Below, in pieces: positions 34,358 through 43,296 of a DNA stretch of 64,000 nucleotides. The position numbers and the translations under genes are program-made. Under the pieces are notes generated by a model that saw only the letters and a list, made by a program, of their open reading frames with translations, searched no databases and had not been told where the DNA came from. The DNA is taken from the NCBI GenBank assembly GCA_022729705.1, contig DZAX01000006.1, positions 1 to 64,000 on the forward strand. Reading direction: 5' to 3'. How positions within the stretch are numbered: position 1 is the stretch's first letter; each line of letters begins with the position of its first letter. The DNA is from Helicobacter cetorum (GTDB lineage Bacteria > Campylobacterota > Campylobacteria > Campylobacterales > UBA6016).

Positions 34358-34738
34358 ATGGCGGGCATACCACAACCAGCGTTTTATTTGTTTATGTGTC
34401 AGGTCGAAAGACCGGAGGGTTTCCCTAAGGGTTCATGTGTTAAGCCGTATAATAGGGATATGTTTGGTTATTTAAGCGAGGCTCTTATGAGAAGCGGTAC
34501 TATGGGTACTGTAGTTCCCGTTCAAACGGGGTGTCAAAATAGATGCAATATGGGTCCTGTGATGCTAGTTGAGCCGGGTCACACTATGTATGTTGGACTC
34601 ACTAAAGAAAAAATTGATAAAATTATAGAAGAGCACATCATCGGCGGAAACGTTGTAGAAGAGTTTGTGATACCAAAAGAGATGTGGGCGGACGCTATAA
34701 GTCCTGAACAAATGAGAAAAATGGCTGGAGTTAGTTAA
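34358..34738 (+). CDS. Thioredoxin-like [2Fe-2S] ferredoxin
   Basis: A 126-residue protein of the thioredoxin-fold ferredoxin type. Four cysteines suitable for a [2Fe-2S] cluster are at 14 and 27 ([10 protein letters not shown] and KGSC) and 59 and 63 ([11 protein letters not shown]). The [20 protein letters not shown] segment is also typical of the family, as in the 24-kDa NuoE-related proteins. It may carry electrons or sense redox state. AGGAGGT lies directly upstream, so expression is probably strong. It is six bases before panD. Confidence 0.88.
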   Translation: MAGIPQPAFYLFMCQVERPEGFPKGSCVKPYNRDMFGYLSEALMRSGTMGTVVPVQTGCQNRCNMGPVMLVEPGHTMYVGLTKEKIDKIIEEHIIGGNVVEEFVIPKEMWADAISPEQMRKMAGVS

Positions 34739-34743
34739 AAATT

Positions 34744-35109
34744 ATGCAAATCGAAATGCTTTACTCAAAAATTCATAGAGCGACCGTTACGGATGCCAAC
34801 CTCAATTATGTAGGTTCCATCACTATAGATAGGGAGCTAATGGACGCGGCAAAACTTCGAGTAGGGCAAAAAGTAGAGATATTAAACATCAATAACGGCG
34901 AGAGATTTTCGACGTATACTATAGAGGGGGCGAGAGGCAAAAGAGATATTTGTCTCAACGGCGCCGCCGCTAGAAAAGTGCATGTTGGAGACAAGATAAT
35001 CGTTGTGGCTTACGCTTCTTTTGAAGAATCAGAGCTTATGAGCTATGCTCCGGCAATCGTTATCGTGGACGACAAAAATGATATAGTTGAAATTGGGAGC
35101 GGTCTTTAA
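34744..35109 (+). CDS. panD: Aspartate 1-decarboxylase
   Basis: Makes beta-alanine for pantothenate and coenzyme A. It is made as a proenzyme that cleaves itself between Gly24 and Ser25 (NYVGSITID) to form the pyruvoyl group. Conserved [16 protein letters not shown] and [20 protein letters not shown] follow. At 121 residues it has the normal size. The stop overlaps the start of ybaB by one base. Confidence 0.97.
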   Translation: MQIEMLYSKIHRATVTDANLNYVGSITIDRELMDAAKLRVGQKVEILNINNGERFSTYTIEGARGKRDICLNGAAARKVHVGDKIIVVAYASFEESELMSYAPAIVIVDDKNDIVEIGSGL

Positions 35110-35426
35110 TGTTTGAAGGTTTTGATATGTCTAAGCTTGGAGCCGTGTTTGAAGAGGCTCAAAAAAAAGCGAAAGAGATGGAGACGCGAAGCTCTACGCT
35201 AACTTTTAGCGCAAAAAGCGGAGGCGGTCTTGTGAGTGCTACCGTAAATGGAAAGTTTGAGGTGCTTGATATTGGTATAGACGACTCCTTGCTTGAAGAT
35301 AAGGAGTCACTGCAAATACTTCTAATGAGCGCTATAAACGACGCCATGAAATCCGCTACGGAAAATCAAAAAAATGAAGCCATGTCTATGCTTGGGGGAT
35401 TAAACCCGTTTGCCAAAAACGGTTAA
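35109..35426 (+). CDS. YbaB/EbfC nucleoid-associated protein
   Basis: A 105-residue DNA-binding protein. After an N-terminal helix (LGAVFEEAQKKAKEMETR) comes the family core (FSAKSGGGLVSATVNGKFEVLDIGID) and a C-terminal helix (LLMSAINDAMKSATENQKNEAMS). In other species it is usually next to dnaX/recR; here it sits between panD and a prenyl synthase gene and overlaps the panD stop codon. Confidence 0.92.
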   Translation: MFEGFDMSKLGAVFEEAQKKAKEMETRSSTLTFSAKSGGGLVSATVNGKFEVLDIGIDDSLLEDKESLQILLMSAINDAMKSATENQKNEAMSMLGGLNPFAKNG

Positions 35427-35435
35427 TTCGCCGTT

Positions 35436-36287
35436 ATGTTAGAGCGTTTTGAAGAGTATCTCAAAAAAAATTCAATAAAAGCGGCTTCTTTTCACCCAAA
35501 TTTTGAAGATGCCGTCAATAAGATGTTAAACGTTGGCGGCAAAAGATTTAGACCGCTTCTTCTTTTATCTGTCGTAAATGCAATTGACGAGAGAGTTCTT
35601 CAAAACGCTTTTGCTCCGGCTTTGGCTATTGAGTGTCTGCATACGTACTCACTTATACATGACGATTTACCTTGTATGGACGATTCTCCGCTTAGAAGAG
35701 GATGCCCAACTCTGCATACTGTGTACGGCGAAGCAATGGCTGTGCTTGCTGGAGATGCGCTAAACACTCATGCTTTTTATATTATCTCTGAAGCAAAGCT
35801 GTCAAGCGATGTTAAGGTAGAGCTTATAAAAATACTATCAAGAGACGGCGGAGTGTCGGGAATGGTTCTTGGTCAAGCGATTGATCTGTTTTTTGAGCAT
35901 AAAAAACTATCCATCGAAGAGCTAAAATTTTTACACACCCACAAAACCGCAAAACTCATAGCCGCTTCTATCGCAATGGGAGCCGTTGTTGCGGGGGCAA
36001 AAAATGATTTGGTGGAAAAGCTATATAATTTCGGCTCCAAACTGGGGCTTTTCTTTCAAATTAGAGATGATTTATTGGACGCTCTATCTAGCGAAGAAAA
36101 AGAGGGCAAAAAAGTTCAAAACGACGGCGTAAAAAATAGTTTTGTAAATCTTTTGGGCGTTGAGGGCGCAAAAGAGGAGTTTAATATTTTTAAAGCAGAG
36201 CTAATAAGCGAACTTCAAATGTTTGAACCAAAACTATCAAAGGCTCTTTGGGATGTTTGCGAAAGATATTTCGCAGATATTTCATAG
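35436..36287 (+). CDS. ispA: Polyprenyl synthetase (farnesyl/geranyl diphosphate synthase type)
   Basis: Joins isopentenyl and dimethylallyl diphosphates into farnesyl or geranyl diphosphate for quinones and undecaprenyl phosphate. The first aspartate-rich motif DDLPCMDD is at residues 76-83 and the second (IRDDLLDA) near 209-216; GGKRFRPLLLL precedes. At 283 residues it matches IspA-type enzymes more than octaprenyl synthases. The product length is inferred from overall size. It lies nine bases after ybaB. Confidence 0.93.
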   Translation: MLERFEEYLKKNSIKAASFHPNFEDAVNKMLNVGGKRFRPLLLLSVVNAIDERVLQNAFAPALAIECLHTYSLIHDDLPCMDDSPLRRGCPTLHTVYGEAMAVLAGDALNTHAFYIISEAKLSSDVKVELIKILSRDGGVSGMVLGQAIDLFFEHKKLSIEELKFLHTHKTAKLIAASIAMGAVVAGAKNDLVEKLYNFGSKLGLFFQIRDDLLDALSSEEKEGKKVQNDGVKNSFVNLLGVEGAKEEFNIFKAELISELQMFEPKLSKALWDVCERYFADIS

Positions 36288-36380
36288 CCTCGTCTTCAGT
36301 CAAAAAAAGTCACAAACTAGACTCAGACTACCTCGCCGCCTTTGGCGGCTTAAAAGCTTATATATCTGACCTTATTATTT

Positions 36381-36463
36381 TCCCGCAAAAGCGGGTAACT
36401 TTAGGGGGTTGTAAGGGACATTCATGTCCCTGCCGCCAAGACGGGCTTTGCTCGTTTTGGCGT
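36381..36463 (+). repeat. Composite palindromic repeat, family B, copy 2
   Basis: Hairpins CCCGCAAAAGCGGG, GGGACATTCATGTCCC and AGACGGGCTTTGCTCGTTTT in order. An ATG inside the second hairpin (36424) opens a frame that runs into tkt. Compare 21444 and 53377. Confidence 0.8.
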
Positions 36464-36495
36464 GTAAAATAAGTAAATATTTTAAGGAGAATAAA

Positions 36496-38445
36496 TTGCC
36501 CGGAACAAATATGTTAAAAAAGATGTCGGATACTATAAAGTTTTTGGCTTGTGATATGGTGCAAGCCGCAAATTCTGGACACCCCGGAATGCCTATGGGG
36601 CTTAGCGATATTATGAGCGTGTTTAATTCGTTTTATAAACACAACCCGTTAAATCCAAATTGGCTTAATAGAGACAGGGTTGTTTTCTCCGGCGGACATG
36701 GTAGCTCTATGATTTACTCTCTTTTGCATCTATGGGGATACGATGTCTCTATGGATGACATTAAGAGCTTTAGACAACTTGGCTCAAAGACGCCGGGACA
36801 TCCAGAATTTGGGCATACGCCGGGTATTGAAGTGACTACGGGACCACTTGGGCAAGGTTTTGCAAATGCGGTTGGTTTTGCTTTTGCGGCAAAATATGCG
36901 GCCAATCTACTGAATACTCCGACCGCCAAAGTGATAGACCACAAAGTCTACTGCTTTTGCGGAGACGGCGATATAGAAGAGGGGATTAGCTATGAGGCGG
37001 CAAGTCTTGCGGGTCACCATGCTCTTGAGAATTTGGTGATAGTGTATGATAGCAATAATATCACAATAGAGGGCGATGTCAGCGTAGCTCTCTCGGAAGA
37101 TGTTAAAGCTAGATTTGAGTCTCAGGGGTGGAGCGTGCTATCGATAGACGGTCACGACTATGCGCAGATTGAAAACGCATTTAGCGAAGCGATTAGCGCA
37201 AAAAGCGCCAAACCAACGTTGATTATAGCAAGGACAAAAATCGCAAAAGGCTCCGCAACGCTTGAGGGCTCTCATCATACACACGGTGCGCCTTTGGGTG
37301 AAGAGGAGATAAAAGCCTCAAAAATGGCTGCTGGATTTGACCCTGAGGCTAAGTTTACTATTCCTGAAGAGGTTTTAATTAGATTTAGATGCGCAAAGGA
37401 AAAAGGCGAACTTGAAGAGAAGATTTGGAAAAAAATACTTCTTGAATTGCCTGAGAGAGAAAAAAACGACTATCTAAACGCCCTGTTAAATCCTGATTTT
37501 AGTGCGGTGGCTTATCCTCTATTTGAAATCGGCGCCAAAGTAGCCACAAGAGATTCAAATGGCAAGATTATGAATGCGATAGCAAAAGCATACCCTGGTT
37601 TTATCGGCGGCAGTGCGGACCTTTCTCCGTCCAACAAAACAGAGCTAAACGGACTTGGCGATTTTCCAAACGGTAGAAATATAAGATTTGGCATAAGAGA
37701 ACACGCGATGGGAGCCATGACAAACGCCATCTCATTGTATGGTTTGTTTAGACCGTTTTGCTCAACGTTTTTTGTCTTTTCCGATTATCTAAAACCAGCG
37801 ATTAGGGTAGCCGCTTTGATGGGTGCGAGAGAGTATTTCGTATTTACGCATGACAGCATCGGCGTAGGCGAAGACGGGCCTACTCATCAGCCGATAGAGC
37901 ATTTAAGCGCCCTTAGAGCCGTACCAAATCTTTTTGTATTCAGACCGTGCGATGCAAACGAAAATATCGCCTCTTGGCAAACAGCGCTAAGCCTAAATGC
38001 GCCAAGCGTATTTGTGTGTTCAAGACAAGGGCTTGAGGTGTTGTCTGCCAGTAAAAACGTAGATATTTCAAAAGGCGCATATAAAGTCGTTGAAAAAGAA
38101 AACGCAATACTAACTCTTATGGCAAGCGGAAGCGAAGTTCATACAGCGATTGCGGCGGCGAAACTTTTGGAAAACGATAATATAGCGGCAAACGTCGTGA
38201 GTGTACCGTGCTTAGATTTATTTGTTAATGCCGGAAAAGAGTATCAAACTAGCTTGCTAGGAGATACAAAAACGCTTGCAGTTGAAGCGGCAAGCGCTCA
38301 AGAGTGGTATAGATTTGCAGACGATGTCGTCTGCATGGAGAGCTTCGGAGCAAGCGGTAAAGACTCCGCTTTGTTTGCTAAATTTGGTTTTACAGCGGAA
38401 AATGTCGCCATGAGAGCCAAAAAAATAATCGATGCTACACACTAA
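36496..38445 (+). CDS. tkt: Transketolase
   Basis: A thiamine diphosphate enzyme of the pentose phosphate and Calvin-type sugar exchanges. It has MVQAANSGHPGMPMGLSD, the ThDP motif region GDGDIEEGISYEAASLAGH with the VYDSNNI Mg site, and RFGIREHAMGAMTNA, then THDSIGVGEDGPTHQP. The TTG at 36496-36498 has AAGGAG seven bases upstream and gives 649 residues (MPGTNMLKKMSDTI). The frame continues upstream to an ATG at 36424, but those extra residues are encoded by the palindromic repeat and are probably not translated. Confidence 0.95.
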   Translation: MPGTNMLKKMSDTIKFLACDMVQAANSGHPGMPMGLSDIMSVFNSFYKHNPLNPNWLNRDRVVFSGGHGSSMIYSLLHLWGYDVSMDDIKSFRQLGSKTPGHPEFGHTPGIEVTTGPLGQGFANAVGFAFAAKYAANLLNTPTAKVIDHKVYCFCGDGDIEEGISYEAASLAGHHALENLVIVYDSNNITIEGDVSVALSEDVKARFESQGWSVLSIDGHDYAQIENAFSEAISAKSAKPTLIIARTKIAKGSATLEGSHHTHGAPLGEEEIKASKMAAGFDPEAKFTIPEEVLIRFRCAKEKGELEEKIWKKILLELPEREKNDYLNALLNPDFSAVAYPLFEIGAKVATRDSNGKIMNAIAKAYPGFIGGSADLSPSNKTELNGLGDFPNGRNIRFGIREHAMGAMTNAISLYGLFRPFCSTFFVFSDYLKPAIRVAALMGAREYFVFTHDSIGVGEDGPTHQPIEHLSALRAVPNLFVFRPCDANENIASWQTALSLNAPSVFVCSRQGLEVLSASKNVDISKGAYKVVEKENAILTLMASGSEVHTAIAAAKLLENDNIAANVVSVPCLDLFVNAGKEYQTSLLGDTKTLAVEAASAQEWYRFADDVVCMESFGASGKDSALFAKFGFTAENVAMRAKKIIDATH

Positions 38446-38470
38446 CAAAAGCCAGATCAAATACAAATAA

Positions 38471-38547
38471 ATTCTGCCGCCAAACGGCGGCTAGCTTTAG
38501 TGGCTTAGCGCCAGCGTAGCCAAGACGGGCTTTGCTCGTTTTGGCGT
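38471..38547 (-). repeat. Palindromic repeat, family A, copy 2
   Basis: CCGCCAAACGGCGG, CTAGCTTTAGTGGC and the tail AGACGGGCTTTGCTCGTTTT, which is also the tail of family B. The orientation is reversed relative to 6740 and 54838. Confidence 0.75.
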
Positions 38548-38624
38548 ACTAATTAGCATTGTGTAACACTATCGCAATCAAAGTTTTGTTACAATCACAC
38601 AAACCAGTCAAAAAAGGGGAAACA

Positions 38625-39617
38625 ATGGCATTAAGAGTTGCAATTAACGGCTTTGGAAGAATCGGTAGATGTGTGGCTAGAGTAATCGCAAATAGAAGCG
38701 ACATAGAGTTGGTGGCTATAAACGACCTAGCGGACATCGAAGAGCTTGCGTATTTGATGAGATACGACACTATTCATGGCAAATTCAACCAAGATGTGGC
38801 GGTTGAAAACGGCAATCTAGTCATCGGCGGTAAAACGGTAAAAGTATTTAGCGAAAAAGACCCGAACGCTTTAAAATTTGCCGACGCTGGTGCCGAAATA
38901 ATGCTTGAGTGTACAGGGCTTTTCTTGGAACAAGACAAAGTGCAGTGCCACTTAGATAACGGCGTCAAAAAAGTAATTTTTTCTGCTCCAGCAAAAGACA
39001 ACACACCAACATTTGTACTAGGCGTCAATGACAGCGCATACAACGGCGAAAAAATCATCTCAAACGCATCTTGCACGACAAACTGCCTTGCTCCGATGGT
39101 AAAAGTGCTTGACGATGCGTTTGGTATTGAAAACGGACTTATGACGACTATTCACTCATATACAAACGACCAAGCAATTCTTGATATTATTCACAAAAAA
39201 GAGAGACGAAGAGGAAGAGCGGGTGCGGCTAACATTATCCCTACTACTACCGGCGCCGCAAAAGCTATCGGTCTAGTCCTTCCACACCTAAAAGGCAAGC
39301 TAGACGGCTTATCCGTGAGAGTTCCGACACCAGATGTATCTATGACAGACCTAAGCGCAACGCTCAAAAGACCCGCTACGGTGGAAGAGGTTAACGAGCT
39401 ATTTAGAGCTGCGGCAAAAGACGCTTTCAAAGATATAATCACTGTGGACGATGAAAAAAGAGTATCTATGGACTTTAGAACAGATCCATCAAGCTGTATT
39501 TTTGTGACAGACACAACAAAAGTAATCGGCAACACACTAAAAGTAATGGCGTGGTATGACAACGAGTGGGGTTATTCAAACAGACTTGTAGATATGGCTA
39601 TTAGAATAGGCGCTTAA
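38625..39617 (+). CDS. gap: Glyceraldehyde-3-phosphate dehydrogenase
   Basis: Glycolytic/gluconeogenic NAD-dependent enzyme. The Rossmann motif VAINGFGRIGR is at residues 4-14 and the active-site ISNASCTTNCLAPM contains the catalytic cysteine near 153. Later ones are RRGRAGAANIIPTTTGAAKA and WYDNEWGYSNRLVDM. The ATG at 38625 follows AAGGGGAAACA. A frame open to 38559 would add MCNTIAIKV..., which is not family sequence. The product is 330 residues, and a strong terminator follows. Confidence 0.98.
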   Translation: MALRVAINGFGRIGRCVARVIANRSDIELVAINDLADIEELAYLMRYDTIHGKFNQDVAVENGNLVIGGKTVKVFSEKDPNALKFADAGAEIMLECTGLFLEQDKVQCHLDNGVKKVIFSAPAKDNTPTFVLGVNDSAYNGEKIISNASCTTNCLAPMVKVLDDAFGIENGLMTTIHSYTNDQAILDIIHKKERRRGRAGAANIIPTTTGAAKAIGLVLPHLKGKLDGLSVRVPTPDVSMTDLSATLKRPATVEEVNELFRAAAKDAFKDIITVDDEKRVSMDFRTDPSSCIFVTDTTKVIGNTLKVMAWYDNEWGYSNRLVDMAIRIGA

Positions 39618-39631
39618 TATTATTTGCCAAA

Positions 39632-39671
39632 TCTCCTTTTAGGTTTTACCTATAAGGAGAAGGCTTTTTTT
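39632..39671 (+). terminator. Rho-independent terminator after gap
   Basis: TCTCCTTTTAGGT and ACCTATAAGGAGA form a stem of about 13 bp with one mismatch, followed by AGGC and T7. Confidence 0.8.
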
Positions 39672-39755
39672 AACCACAAAACCCTGCATCAATCATCATA
39701 CACACTTTTTTGTATCAAACTTTGTGTATAATAACCAACACAGATATTTAATCAT

Positions 39756-39806
39756 AAGGGACATTCATGTCCATGCCGCCAATACGGGCTTTGCTCGTAT
39801 TGGCGG
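39756..39806 (+). repeat. Palindromic repeat, family B, short copy 3
   Basis: GGGACATTCATGTCC and CCGCCAATACGGGCTTTGCT with the facing ATTGGCGG. Its ATG at 39767 opens a frame into the next gene. The first hairpin of the full unit is missing. Confidence 0.75.
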
Positions 39807-39841
39807 CAAACATCGATATTTTAAAGAGAGAGGAAAACACA

Positions 39842-41158
39842 TTGGATCCTGATAGTCAGACGATTTTTATGTTGCTATTCGCATTTTTTTTAGTTTTGCT
39901 AAACGGCTTTTTTGTTTTATCGGAGTTTGCTATTGTTAAGGTAAGGAGAACAAAACTAGAGGAGTTGGCGAAAAATGGCAAGCCAAACGCAGAGTTGGCT
40001 CTCAAGATATCAAATTCACTCGACACATATCTAAGCGCGACACAGCTAGGAATAACGCTTTCATCCCTAGCACTTGGCTGGATAGGCGAACCGGCTCTAG
40101 CTAGACTACTTGAACAACCTTTTTTAATCATCATTGGCGACAATCCCACTCTTTTGCACTCTATTAGTTTTGTTTTAGCTTTTGCGACAATAACCCTTTT
40201 GCATGTTGTGGCTGGAGAGCTTATTCCAAAGTCGATAGCAATTGCTAAAGCGGAACAGGCGGCGTTAATAGTGGCTAGACCGCTGTATTGGTTTTGGCTT
40301 TTGTTTTATCCGCTTATTAGATTCTTTGATATTTTAGCATCGTTTTTTCTTCGCAAAATGGGTATTCAGCCATCCTCTGAGCATGATAATGCACACTCTG
40401 ATGAGGAGTTAAAGATGATTGTTAGCGAGAGCCTTAAGGGTGGTTTTATCGACTCTATGGAGGGTGAGATTATCAAAAACGCCGTCAATTTTTCAGATAC
40501 AGTCGCAAAAGAGATAATGACGCCGCGAAAAGATATTACCTGTATAGACGCCGATATATCGTATGAAGAGAATATGAAAATCGTCACAAGCACAAGACAC
40601 ACAAGGTATCCGTATTGTCACGGCAATAAAGACAATATAACTGGTATGTTGCATATTAGGGATCTGTTGAATAATATGCTCTCTGAAACTCCAAAACTCT
40701 TATCGGGACTGGAACGACCAATTATTGTTGTCCCTGAAAACGCCTCTATTTCTGATATTTTAATCAAAATGAATCGTGAACGAGTTCATATGGCTTTAGT
40801 AGTTGACGAATACGGTGGTACCGCCGGACTTTTGACTATGGAGGATATTGTAGAAGAGATTATTGGTGACACTTCGGATGAGCACGATACAAAAAGCGAA
40901 AAAATAAAACAGATAGACGAATACACCTTCGAGTTTGACGGTATGATTGATATAGAGAGCGTCGCTGAGGCTCTAAATATTGAGTTAGAGGACGAGCAAG
41001 CCGTTACTCTTGGCGGACATATTTTTAATCTTTTAGGCAGAATGCCAACTATTGGAGATAAGATAAAAGACGGCTCATGTGAGTATGAGGTGCTAGAAGT
41101 TGAGAACAATCGTATTCAGAAGCTTCTGTGTAGAAAAATAGACGAGCGGACGGCGTAA
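39842..41158 (+). CDS. CNNM-CBS-CorC_HlyC family membrane protein
   Basis: A 438-residue inner-membrane protein of the hemolysin C/CorC class, related to Mg2+/Co2+ efflux proteins. Three to four membrane spans make up the CNNM domain (FMLLFAFFLVLLNGFFVLSEFA to VARPLYWFWLLFYPLI). Two CBS domains (IMTPRKDITCIDAD and ISDILIKMNRERVHMALVVDEYGGTAGLLTMEDIVEEI) and a CorC_HlyC domain follow. TTG at 39842-39844 is placed eight bases after GAGGAAAA; the upstream ATG at 39767 lies in a repeat. A terminator follows. Confidence 0.92.
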   Translation: MDPDSQTIFMLLFAFFLVLLNGFFVLSEFAIVKVRRTKLEELAKNGKPNAELALKISNSLDTYLSATQLGITLSSLALGWIGEPALARLLEQPFLIIIGDNPTLLHSISFVLAFATITLLHVVAGELIPKSIAIAKAEQAALIVARPLYWFWLLFYPLIRFFDILASFFLRKMGIQPSSEHDNAHSDEELKMIVSESLKGGFIDSMEGEIIKNAVNFSDTVAKEIMTPRKDITCIDADISYEENMKIVTSTRHTRYPYCHGNKDNITGMLHIRDLLNNMLSETPKLLSGLERPIIVVPENASISDILIKMNRERVHMALVVDEYGGTAGLLTMEDIVEEIIGDTSDEHDTKSEKIKQIDEYTFEFDGMIDIESVAEALNIELEDEQAVTLGGHIFNLLGRMPTIGDKIKDGSCEYEVLEVENNRIQKLLCRKIDERTA

Positions 41159-41177
41159 TTTTTACCATCCGCTTTTT
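41145..41177 (+). terminator. Rho-independent terminator after the CorC gene
   Basis: AGCGGACGG and CCATCCGCT form a stem with one mismatch, followed by T5. The stem begins inside the coding end. Confidence 0.65.
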
Positions 41178-41227
41178 GTGTCGTTTTTATTCCATCTCCA
41201 TCTCCAGCTCTTGGTATTTGATAATTT

Positions 41228-41375
41228 ATTCTCTCCAAGATTCTGTGTTGTTCATAATACGGCTCTTTTAATAATAGCGGAGTGATGGAGCAAAAACCTC
41301 CGATACGGCTTGCAGAAATTCAGGCTGATGAGGGTAGTTTTTGGTTAGGTTGTCCAAAACGCTTTGTATGTACAA
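41228..41375 (-). pseudogene. gdhA: N-terminal remnant of glutamate dehydrogenase, frameshifted
   Basis: In the gap after the hydrogenase operon the minus strand from a TTG at 41375 encodes YIQSVLDNLTKNYPHQ and PEFLQAVSEVFA, then after a one-base shift near 41289 encodes SITPLLLKEPYYEQHRILER. Together these follow the pattern of the N-terminus of bacterial hexameric GdhA (compare QTEFAQAVREV and LLERLVEPERV in E. coli). The remaining three quarters of the gene are absent. The frameshift and truncation show it is a relic. Identification is by memory of the family pattern. Confidence 0.7.
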
Positions 41376-41439
41376 TTTCGTATCCTTTTTGCTTACTGAC
41401 CAAAAGGATACGATAGAGCTACTTTAATTTGTGTTCAAA

Positions 41440-41859
41440 TTAAGGATTCTCTTTTTTTGCTTTTTTAAGAATTTTGCACTCTTCTTTTGAAGATAAAGCC
41501 TCTTTTTCAATCAAAAACCAGTCGTCATTCATATTTTCATCGTGGCACGGGGGGGAGAGTTCGTCGCATTGAGCCAATGCTTGGGCTTTGTCTGGACAAA
41601 CTCTCACACACTCGGCGCAGTAGATGCAAAGATATGGGTTGTAATGGTATGTAAACTTAAAGCTCTCTCTATCTTGCGTAAAACGTATCGCCCCTGGAGG
41701 GCAAACATCCTCGCATTGAAGACACCAGATACACTTTGGCTCCTCAAAAAGAATAAGACCTCTAGCCTCTTTATTTTTAGGACTTTTCTCAAAAGGATAA
41801 TTGATTGTGGCGGGAGAGCCAAAAAGGTTTTGGAATGCGTTTAGGCTTGCTTTTATCAT
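41440..41859 (-). CDS. echF: Ech hydrogenase ferredoxin-like subunit (EchF/NuoI-like)
   Basis: A 139-residue subunit with two [4Fe-4S] motifs, CIWCLQCEDVCPPGAI and CIYCAECVRVCPDKAQA, relaying electrons between ferredoxin and the hydrogenase small subunit. It is the last gene of the operon. A frame upstream to 41898 exists, but the ATG at 41859 is preceded by GAGGTAAC within the end of the preceding gene and gives the normal MIKASLNAF start. Its tail after the second cluster is acidic and lysine-rich, with extra cysteines (PPCHDE) of unknown meaning. Confidence 0.9.
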   Translation of the reverse strand: MIKASLNAFQNLFGSPATINYPFEKSPKNKEARGLILFEEPKCIWCLQCEDVCPPGAIRFTQDRESFKFTYHYNPYLCIYCAECVRVCPDKAQALAQCDELSPPCHDENMNDDWFLIEKEALSSKEECKILKKAKKENP

Positions 41860-41866
41860 CTGTTGG

Positions 41867-42952
41867 TTACCTCGCCGTACAAGATAGACATGGATCAAAG
41901 GAGGCTATGATTGCGGGCGCATCGGCATAGTTTTGTCCTTTTAACGCCTCTATCATACCCGGTACTGAGCCAAATGTAGGCGTTTTGATACGCACTCTAT
42001 CCAAAAACTGCCCCTTGGAGGCTTTGAGGTAGTAAAAACACTCGCCTCTTGGAGCCTCTACTCTCATGTAGCTCTCTCCGTCCGGCGTACCGCGTACTTT
42101 TGACGCTATAGCGCCTTCCGGCATAGCGTCAAAAGCTGTTTCTATAAGCCTAATACTCTCAAGTAGCTCTTCTAAGCGAACCATATTTCTAGCGTGTATA
42201 TCGCCGCTCTCCATAACTACGCTTTTAAATCCAAGTTCTCCATATGGAAGGTAGTCGCTCTCTTTTCGTACGTCAAAATCTACGCCGCTAGCTCTAGTTA
42301 GCGGTCCCAATACAGAACGATTAAGTGCGCTCTCTTTTGTAATAACGCCTACGCCTTTGTATTTTAAAGATAAACTCCAGTTATTTAAAAAAAGCTCTTT
42401 TATTTCGCCTACTTTTTGTTTTAAAACGCTTAGTTTCTCTCTTATGTAGCTCTCCATTTCGGAAGTTATATCTTTGTTGACGCCACCTATTGAGATATAA
42501 TCAAATTGTATGCGGTTACCAGTCATCGTCTCTTGTACTTCCATGACAAGCTCTCTATCTTTCATCGTTCTCATAAAAAGAGCTTCAAAACCGGCATTTT
42601 CAGCGGTATGCGCTAGGCATAGAAGATGTGAATGGATGCGATCTAGTTCATTTGCGATAATACGAAGATATGACGCTTTTTTTGGAACTTCTATATTAAG
42701 TAGCTCTTCAACCGCCAGCGTATAGCAGGTGGAGTGTACAATAGCGCAAAGTCCGCACACTCTAGCTACGACGTAGCCTACTTGTTTAAACTTAAATTTT
42801 GTTGTGCAGGCAAGCTCTATCCCCCTATGCACATAACTGACGTCGGCTTCCACGCCTATAATTTTCTCGTTTTCGCATTCAAAGCTAAACCTTACAGGCT
42901 CCAATAGAGCTATATGCTGAGAGCCTAGCGGAATATTTATCGTTTTACTCAT
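41867..42952 (-). CDS. echE: Group 4 [NiFe] hydrogenase large subunit (EchE-like)
   Basis: The catalytic subunit of 361 residues. The nickel ligands are present: RVCGLCAIVHS near residues 65-75 and the terminal DPCLSCTAR at 353-361. Both CxxC pairs together identify a true hydrogenase rather than NuoD. The protein ends directly at TAR with no C-terminal extension, so a maturation endopeptidase would not be required, as reported for some group 4 enzymes (CooH, EchE). It is encoded between the NuoC-like and ferredoxin-like genes, in Ech order. Confidence 0.93.
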   Translation of the reverse strand: MSKTINIPLGSQHIALLEPVRFSFECENEKIIGVEADVSYVHRGIELACTTKFKFKQVGYVVARVCGLCAIVHSTCYTLAVEELLNIEVPKKASYLRIIANELDRIHSHLLCLAHTAENAGFEALFMRTMKDRELVMEVQETMTGNRIQFDYISIGGVNKDITSEMESYIREKLSVLKQKVGEIKELFLNNWSLSLKYKGVGVITKESALNRSVLGPLTRASGVDFDVRKESDYLPYGELGFKSVVMESGDIHARNMVRLEELLESIRLIETAFDAMPEGAIASKVRGTPDGESYMRVEAPRGECFYYLKASKGQFLDRVRIKTPTFGSVPGMIEALKGQNYADAPAIIASFDPCLSCTAR

Positions 42953-43296
42953 CTTTTGATCCTTAACGGAGCTTCAAGCCCGTCAACTTCGATAAACATT
43001 CCTTTAACGGAGTTTTCAAATTTTGCGTCAAGCAAGTCTCTAAGCTCTCCCTCATACATTTTGGCAGTCGGCAAAATATCGGCGAGACTAGGCAAAATAG
43101 CGTCTTCCGGAGTTTTTGCGACAAAAACTTTCCATTCGTCTTTTGCGTTTAGTTTTGTAAAACACCATTGAATCTCTAACTCATTAGTTTCGTAAAGACC
43201 ATTTATGGAAACAAAATGCCATATATTTGGGTTGTAGAACTCTACTATTTTTGCTTTTATTTCGCCTATCTCTACGGCTGTTTTATCTATTTTCAT
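42949..43296 (-). CDS. echD: Ech hydrogenase NuoC-like subunit (EchD-like)
   Basis: A 115-residue peripheral protein equivalent to the 30-kDa (NuoC) subunit but much reduced. The conserved tail is DILPTAKMYEGELRDLLDAKFENS, followed by the KGMFIEVDG and APLRIKR end; the family pattern is PTA-EGELRDLLG. It overlaps both neighbours by four bases, so all three are translationally coupled. Its role is structural coupling of the large subunit to the complex. Confidence 0.88.
   Translation of the reverse strand: MKIDKTAVEIGEIKAKIVEFYNPNIWHFVSINGLYETNELEIQWCFTKLNAKDEWKVFVAKTPEDAILPSLADILPTAKMYEGELRDLLDAKFENSVKGMFIEVDGLEAPLRIKR

Noticed and set aside
38559-38624. N-terminal extension of gap
   Set aside because: Family proteins start MALRVAINGFGR; the ATG at 38625 has AGGGGA upstream, whereas the TTG or ATG-like codon at 38559 has none.
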